From assembly GCA_964368765.1 (NCBI GenBank), contig CAYJCU010000077.1:1-9912 (forward strand): a stretch of 9,912 nucleotides of DNA. The letters run 5' to 3'. The position numbers and the translations under genes were made by a program. This DNA is from JADFUS01 sp964368765. GTDB taxonomy: Bacteria; Bacteroidota; Bacteroidia; Bacteroidales; Rikenellaceae. Within the stretch, counting starts at the first letter, position 1. Every line of letters begins with the position of its first letter. Below, in pieces: positions 7,324 through 9,912 of the stretch. The notes beneath the pieces are model-generated. The model was not told the DNA's origin. It ran no database searches and saw only the letters and a list, made by a program, of their open reading frames with translations.

Positions 7324-9759
7324 ATGGCAAAAAGAGATAACACAATAGATATGTCGGAAATAATTGATAGCATTGAGTTTGATACTCAGGTTATTCCGAT
7401 TTTATCTTCCTCAGATGAGGGAGAGAATGTTACTGTACCAGATATAATTCCAATATTATCACTTCGTAGTTCTGTGCTTTTCCCAAAAGCTATTACACCA
7501 GTAACTATCGGGCGTGATAAATCTATTAAACTAATACGTGAAATAGAGGAGAAAGGGATGCTTTTTGGTACTGTACTTCAGAAAGATGGCAGTATAGAAG
7601 AGCCTACTCCTGATGATATGCACCGAGTAGGAACTATTGCAAGATTGCTTAAGGTGCTTGAGATGCCAAACGGTAACCTGACAGCACTACTGCATGGAAT
7701 AGATAAGTTTGAAATACAGCAATTTGTTGGTACTGAACCATATTTTACGGCATCAATATCAAGACTTTCTGATTCTGATTATGGTGGTAAAGATCAAACT
7801 AAGTTTGTAGCACTTATTGATAGTATCAAAGATATTGCAATTGATATAGTTAATATGTCGCCAAACATACCTAATGAGATGATATTTGCTATTAAAAATC
7901 TTGATAGCGACAGAGGTATTATTAACTTTGTTAGTTCTAATCTTGATTTTGATGATAGTGATAGACAAGAGCTTTTAGAGGCTCCAGGGGTGTATGCACG
8001 TGCCACAAAGCTTTTAGAGTTATTAGTACGTGAGCAACAACTACTTAAAATAAAAGACGAGCTACAACAAAAGGTTAAAAGAGATATAGATACTCAGCAA
8101 AAAGAGTACTATCTCCAGCAACAGTTACGCACTATTCAAGAGGAGTTGGGTAATGATGATGATACCGATATTATCAACATGCGTGATAGAGCAGAGAAAA
8201 AATTGTGGAATAAAGAGGTAAAAGCGCATTTTGAGAAAGAGATGACTAAGCTAGAGCGTATGAACCCTGCTGTGGCTGAATACTCGGTACAGATGAACTA
8301 TCTTGAGTTGATGCTTGATTTACCTTGGAACTTCACAACGGTTGATAATCTTAACCTTTCAACTGCTATGAAACAGCTTAACAAAGACCATTTCGGTATG
8401 GATGATGTCAAAGAGCGTATCATAGAGTATCTTGCTGTTCTGAAACTAAAAGGCGATTTAAAATCCCCTATACTGTGTCTTTATGGTCCTCCTGGTGTGG
8501 GTAAAACCTCGCTTGGTAAGTCGGTAGCGGATGCCTTGGGGCGTAAATATGGTCGTGTCTCTTTAGGTGGTATGCATGATGAGGCAGAGATACGTGGACA
8601 CCGTAGAACATATATTGGTGCTATGGCGGGGCGTATTATACAAACTATTCGCAAGTGTGGTTCGTCTAACCCTGTTATCATTCTTGATGAGATAGATAAG
8701 GTGGGGGCGAAGCATAATGGCGATCCTGCATCGGCATTACTAGAGGTTTTAGATCCTGAACAAAATACAACTTTCCACGATAACTACCTTGATGTAGAGT
8801 ATGATTTATCTAAGGTGTTATTTATTGCAACAGCAAATGATGTTAGCACTATATCGTCGGCTCTTAGAGATCGTATGGAGATGATCAATGTTAGTGGTTA
8901 CCTACTTGAAGAGAAGGTGCAAATAGCAAAAAAACACCTTGTTAAGAAACAAGCAGAGCTTAATGGAGTTGATCATAAGTGCCTTAAATTAGGAAATGAT
9001 GTTATTTCAAAAATAATATCAGAATATACTCGAGAATCTGGCGTGCGTGCTCTTGATAAGAGAATAGCAAAGCTAGCAAGATGCAGAGCAAAAGAGATTG
9101 GCTCAGGAGACTCTTTTACATCAGAGATTAAAGCACCTCAACTAGAAAAATATCTAGGTGTTGGGCACTATAAATATGATATGTATGAGGGTAACGACAA
9201 TATAGGTGTTGTTACGGGCTTGGCTTGGACGCAAGTGGGTGGAGATATACTATATATCGAAACAAGTCTTGCTAAGGGTAAAGGTATGCTATCTATGACA
9301 GGTAATCTAGGAGATGTGATGAAAGAGTCTGCAACAATAGCTTATCAGTGGGTTAAGGCTCATGCTGATGAGTTAGGAATAGGTAGCGATAGAATATCAT
9401 CTACGGATGTGCATATCCATATTCCAGAGGGTGCTACCCCTAAAGATGGCCCTAGTGCAGGTATTACTATTGTTACATCATTAGTCTCGGCATATACTAA
9501 TCAAAAGGTACGCTCTAAAATAGCCATGAGTGGCGAAACTACACTTAGAGGTAAGGTATTGCCAGTAGGTGGACTTAAAGAGAAAATATTGGCTGCAAAA
9601 CGTGCTGGTATAACTGATATAGTTATATGTAAAGATAATCTTAAAGACATCAAAGAGATTGATGAAAAATATATCAAGGGCTTAACATTCCACTATGTTA
9701 ATAAGCTTACCGAGGTGTTAGATTTAGCATTATTAAAATCGGTTTCAAGTGCCAAATAG
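7324..9759 (+). CDS. lon: ATP-dependent Lon protease (LonA type)
   Basis: This cytoplasmic ATP-dependent serine protease degrades misfolded and selected regulatory proteins as a hexamer. All LonA parts are present in 811 residues, slightly longer than E. coli Lon (784) owing mainly to an N-terminal extension. The LON substrate-binding domain spans ~41-240. A glutamine-rich helical/coiled-coil linker (~232-275) follows. The AAA+ module carries Walker A GPPGVGKT (388-395), Walker B ending in D455-E456, sensor-1 N505, an RDR arginine finger (515-517) and the sensor-2 arginine R575. The protease domain holds the catalytic Ser711 in DGPSAG and Lys754 in GGLKEK. These are 43 residues apart, exactly as in E. 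coli (S679/K722). The pore loop reads YIGAMAGR (430-437), with Ala435 where most Lons have proline. No Shine-Dalgarno sequence precedes the ATG, as is normal for Bacteroidota. A strong terminator follows, so lon is likely monocistronic. Confidence 0.98.
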   Translation: MAKRDNTIDMSEIIDSIEFDTQVIPILSSSDEGENVTVPDIIPILSLRSSVLFPKAITPVTIGRDKSIKLIREIEEKGMLFGTVLQKDGSIEEPTPDDMHRVGTIARLLKVLEMPNGNLTALLHGIDKFEIQQFVGTEPYFTASISRLSDSDYGGKDQTKFVALIDSIKDIAIDIVNMSPNIPNEMIFAIKNLDSDRGIINFVSSNLDFDDSDRQELLEAPGVYARATKLLELLVREQQLLKIKDELQQKVKRDIDTQQKEYYLQQQLRTIQEELGNDDDTDIINMRDRAEKKLWNKEVKAHFEKEMTKLERMNPAVAEYSVQMNYLELMLDLPWNFTTVDNLNLSTAMKQLNKDHFGMDDVKERIIEYLAVLKLKGDLKSPILCLYGPPGVGKTSLGKSVADALGRKYGRVSLGGMHDEAEIRGHRRTYIGAMAGRIIQTIRKCGSSNPVIILDEIDKVGAKHNGDPASALLEVLDPEQNTTFHDNYLDVEYDLSKVLFIATANDVSTISSALRDRMEMINVSGYLLEEKVQIAKKHLVKKQAELNGVDHKCLKLGNDVISKIISEYTRESGVRALDKRIAKLARCRAKEIGSGDSFTSEIKAPQLEKYLGVGHYKYDMYEGNDNIGVVTGLAWTQVGGDILYIETSLAKGKGMLSMTGNLGDVMKESATIAYQWVKAHADELGIGSDRISSTDVHIHIPEGATPKDGPSAGITIVTSLVSAYTNQKVRSKIAMSGETTLRGKVLPVGGLKEKILAAKRAGITDIVICKDNLKDIKEIDEKYIKGLTFHYVNKLTEVLDLALLKSVSSAK

Positions 9760-9792
9760 TTTTTGTTAATTACTTTGATTTTATAAAAATTA

Positions 9793-9844
9793 CAAAACAC
9801 CCAACTGATTTATGAATAATCAGATGGGTGTTTTGTTTTGTTTC
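9793..9844 (+). terminator. intrinsic terminator after lon
   Basis: CAAAACACCCA (9793-9803) pairs fully with TGGGTGTTTTG (9825-9835). After one A-A mismatch, CTGATT (9805-9810) pairs with AATCAG (9818-9823) around a 7-base loop. The right arm runs into a T-rich tail (TTTTGTTTTGTTTC, 9831-9844). This 17-pair stem plus T tract, 33 bases after the lon stop, is a clear Rho-independent terminator. The left flank is A-rich, so it may also work on the opposite strand. Confidence 0.87.
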
Positions 9845-9887
9845 AATAAGGGAGATGGGGCGATACCGAAAACTTAACAAAAATATC

Positions 9888-9912
9888 CAATTAATTGTCT
9901 GTCAATTAATTG
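9888..9912. repeat. two copies of a 10-base palindrome at the window edge
   Basis: CAATTAATTG, itself a perfect palindrome, occurs at 9888-9897 and again at 9903-9912, separated by TCTGT, giving a 15-base period. The second copy ends exactly at the window edge, so more copies may follow. It could be a double operator for a gene beyond the window or the start of a short tandem array. Nothing else is recognisable in 9845-9887. Confidence 0.5.

Noticed and set aside
7137..7373. Hydrophobic 78-codon minus-strand frame across the macroglobulin-lon gap.
   Set aside because: It overlaps the ends of both genes and the lon promoter. Its hydrophobic look comes from reading AT-rich DNA backwards.
7759..8681. 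Three short minus-strand open frames within lon.
   Set aside because: They are antisense to well-conserved Lon domains and show no start signals or recognisable products.
9888..9912. Start of a CRISPR array.
   Set aside because: The repeat is only 10 bases with a 5-base spacer, far too short for CRISPR repeats and spacers, and no cas gene is present.

Overview
The window looks like an ordinary chromosomal segment from a low-GC member of the Bacteroidota, most likely Bacteroidales. Three things point there. Two of the three genes have near-perfect Bacteroidota housekeeping promoters (TTG, 19-20 bases, TAnnTTTG). None of the three starts has a convincing Shine-Dalgarno sequence. The first two proteins belong to families and domain arrangements that I know best from Bacteroidales. 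The DNA is AT-rich throughout, with no sign of transposons, integrases, tRNAs or CRISPR arrays.

Layout, all genes on the + strand: (1) 1-200 is a leader region. Its first ~60 bases are richer in GC and may hold the eroded end of an unrelated gene on the other strand. (2) 201-1808 encodes a B12-binding-type radical SAM protein with a C-terminal DUF4080-like region, function unknown. (3) 1867-7236 encodes a very large secreted alpha-2-macroglobulin-like protein of 1789 residues. Its reactive thioester motif appears to be replaced. (4) 7324-9759 encodes a complete ATP-dependent Lon protease. (5) 9760-9912 holds a strong intrinsic terminator and, at the very edge, two copies of a 10-base palindrome.

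The three genes do not form an obvious pathway. Each seems to have its own promoter, with the -7 box lying 34-36 bases before its ATG. Genes 1 and 2 are only 58 bases apart with no terminator visible between them, so read-through is possible. The Lon protein acts in cytoplasmic protein quality control, and the macroglobulin-like protein acts in the envelope, probably as a protease trap or structural factor. The radical SAM protein is a predicted cytoplasmic metalloenzyme with unknown substrate. I see no convincing new multi-gene system. The most useful observations are the missing thioester in the macroglobulin, the start correction for that gene from an embedded promoter, an inverted repeat over the lon promoter, and a pore-loop substitution in Lon.
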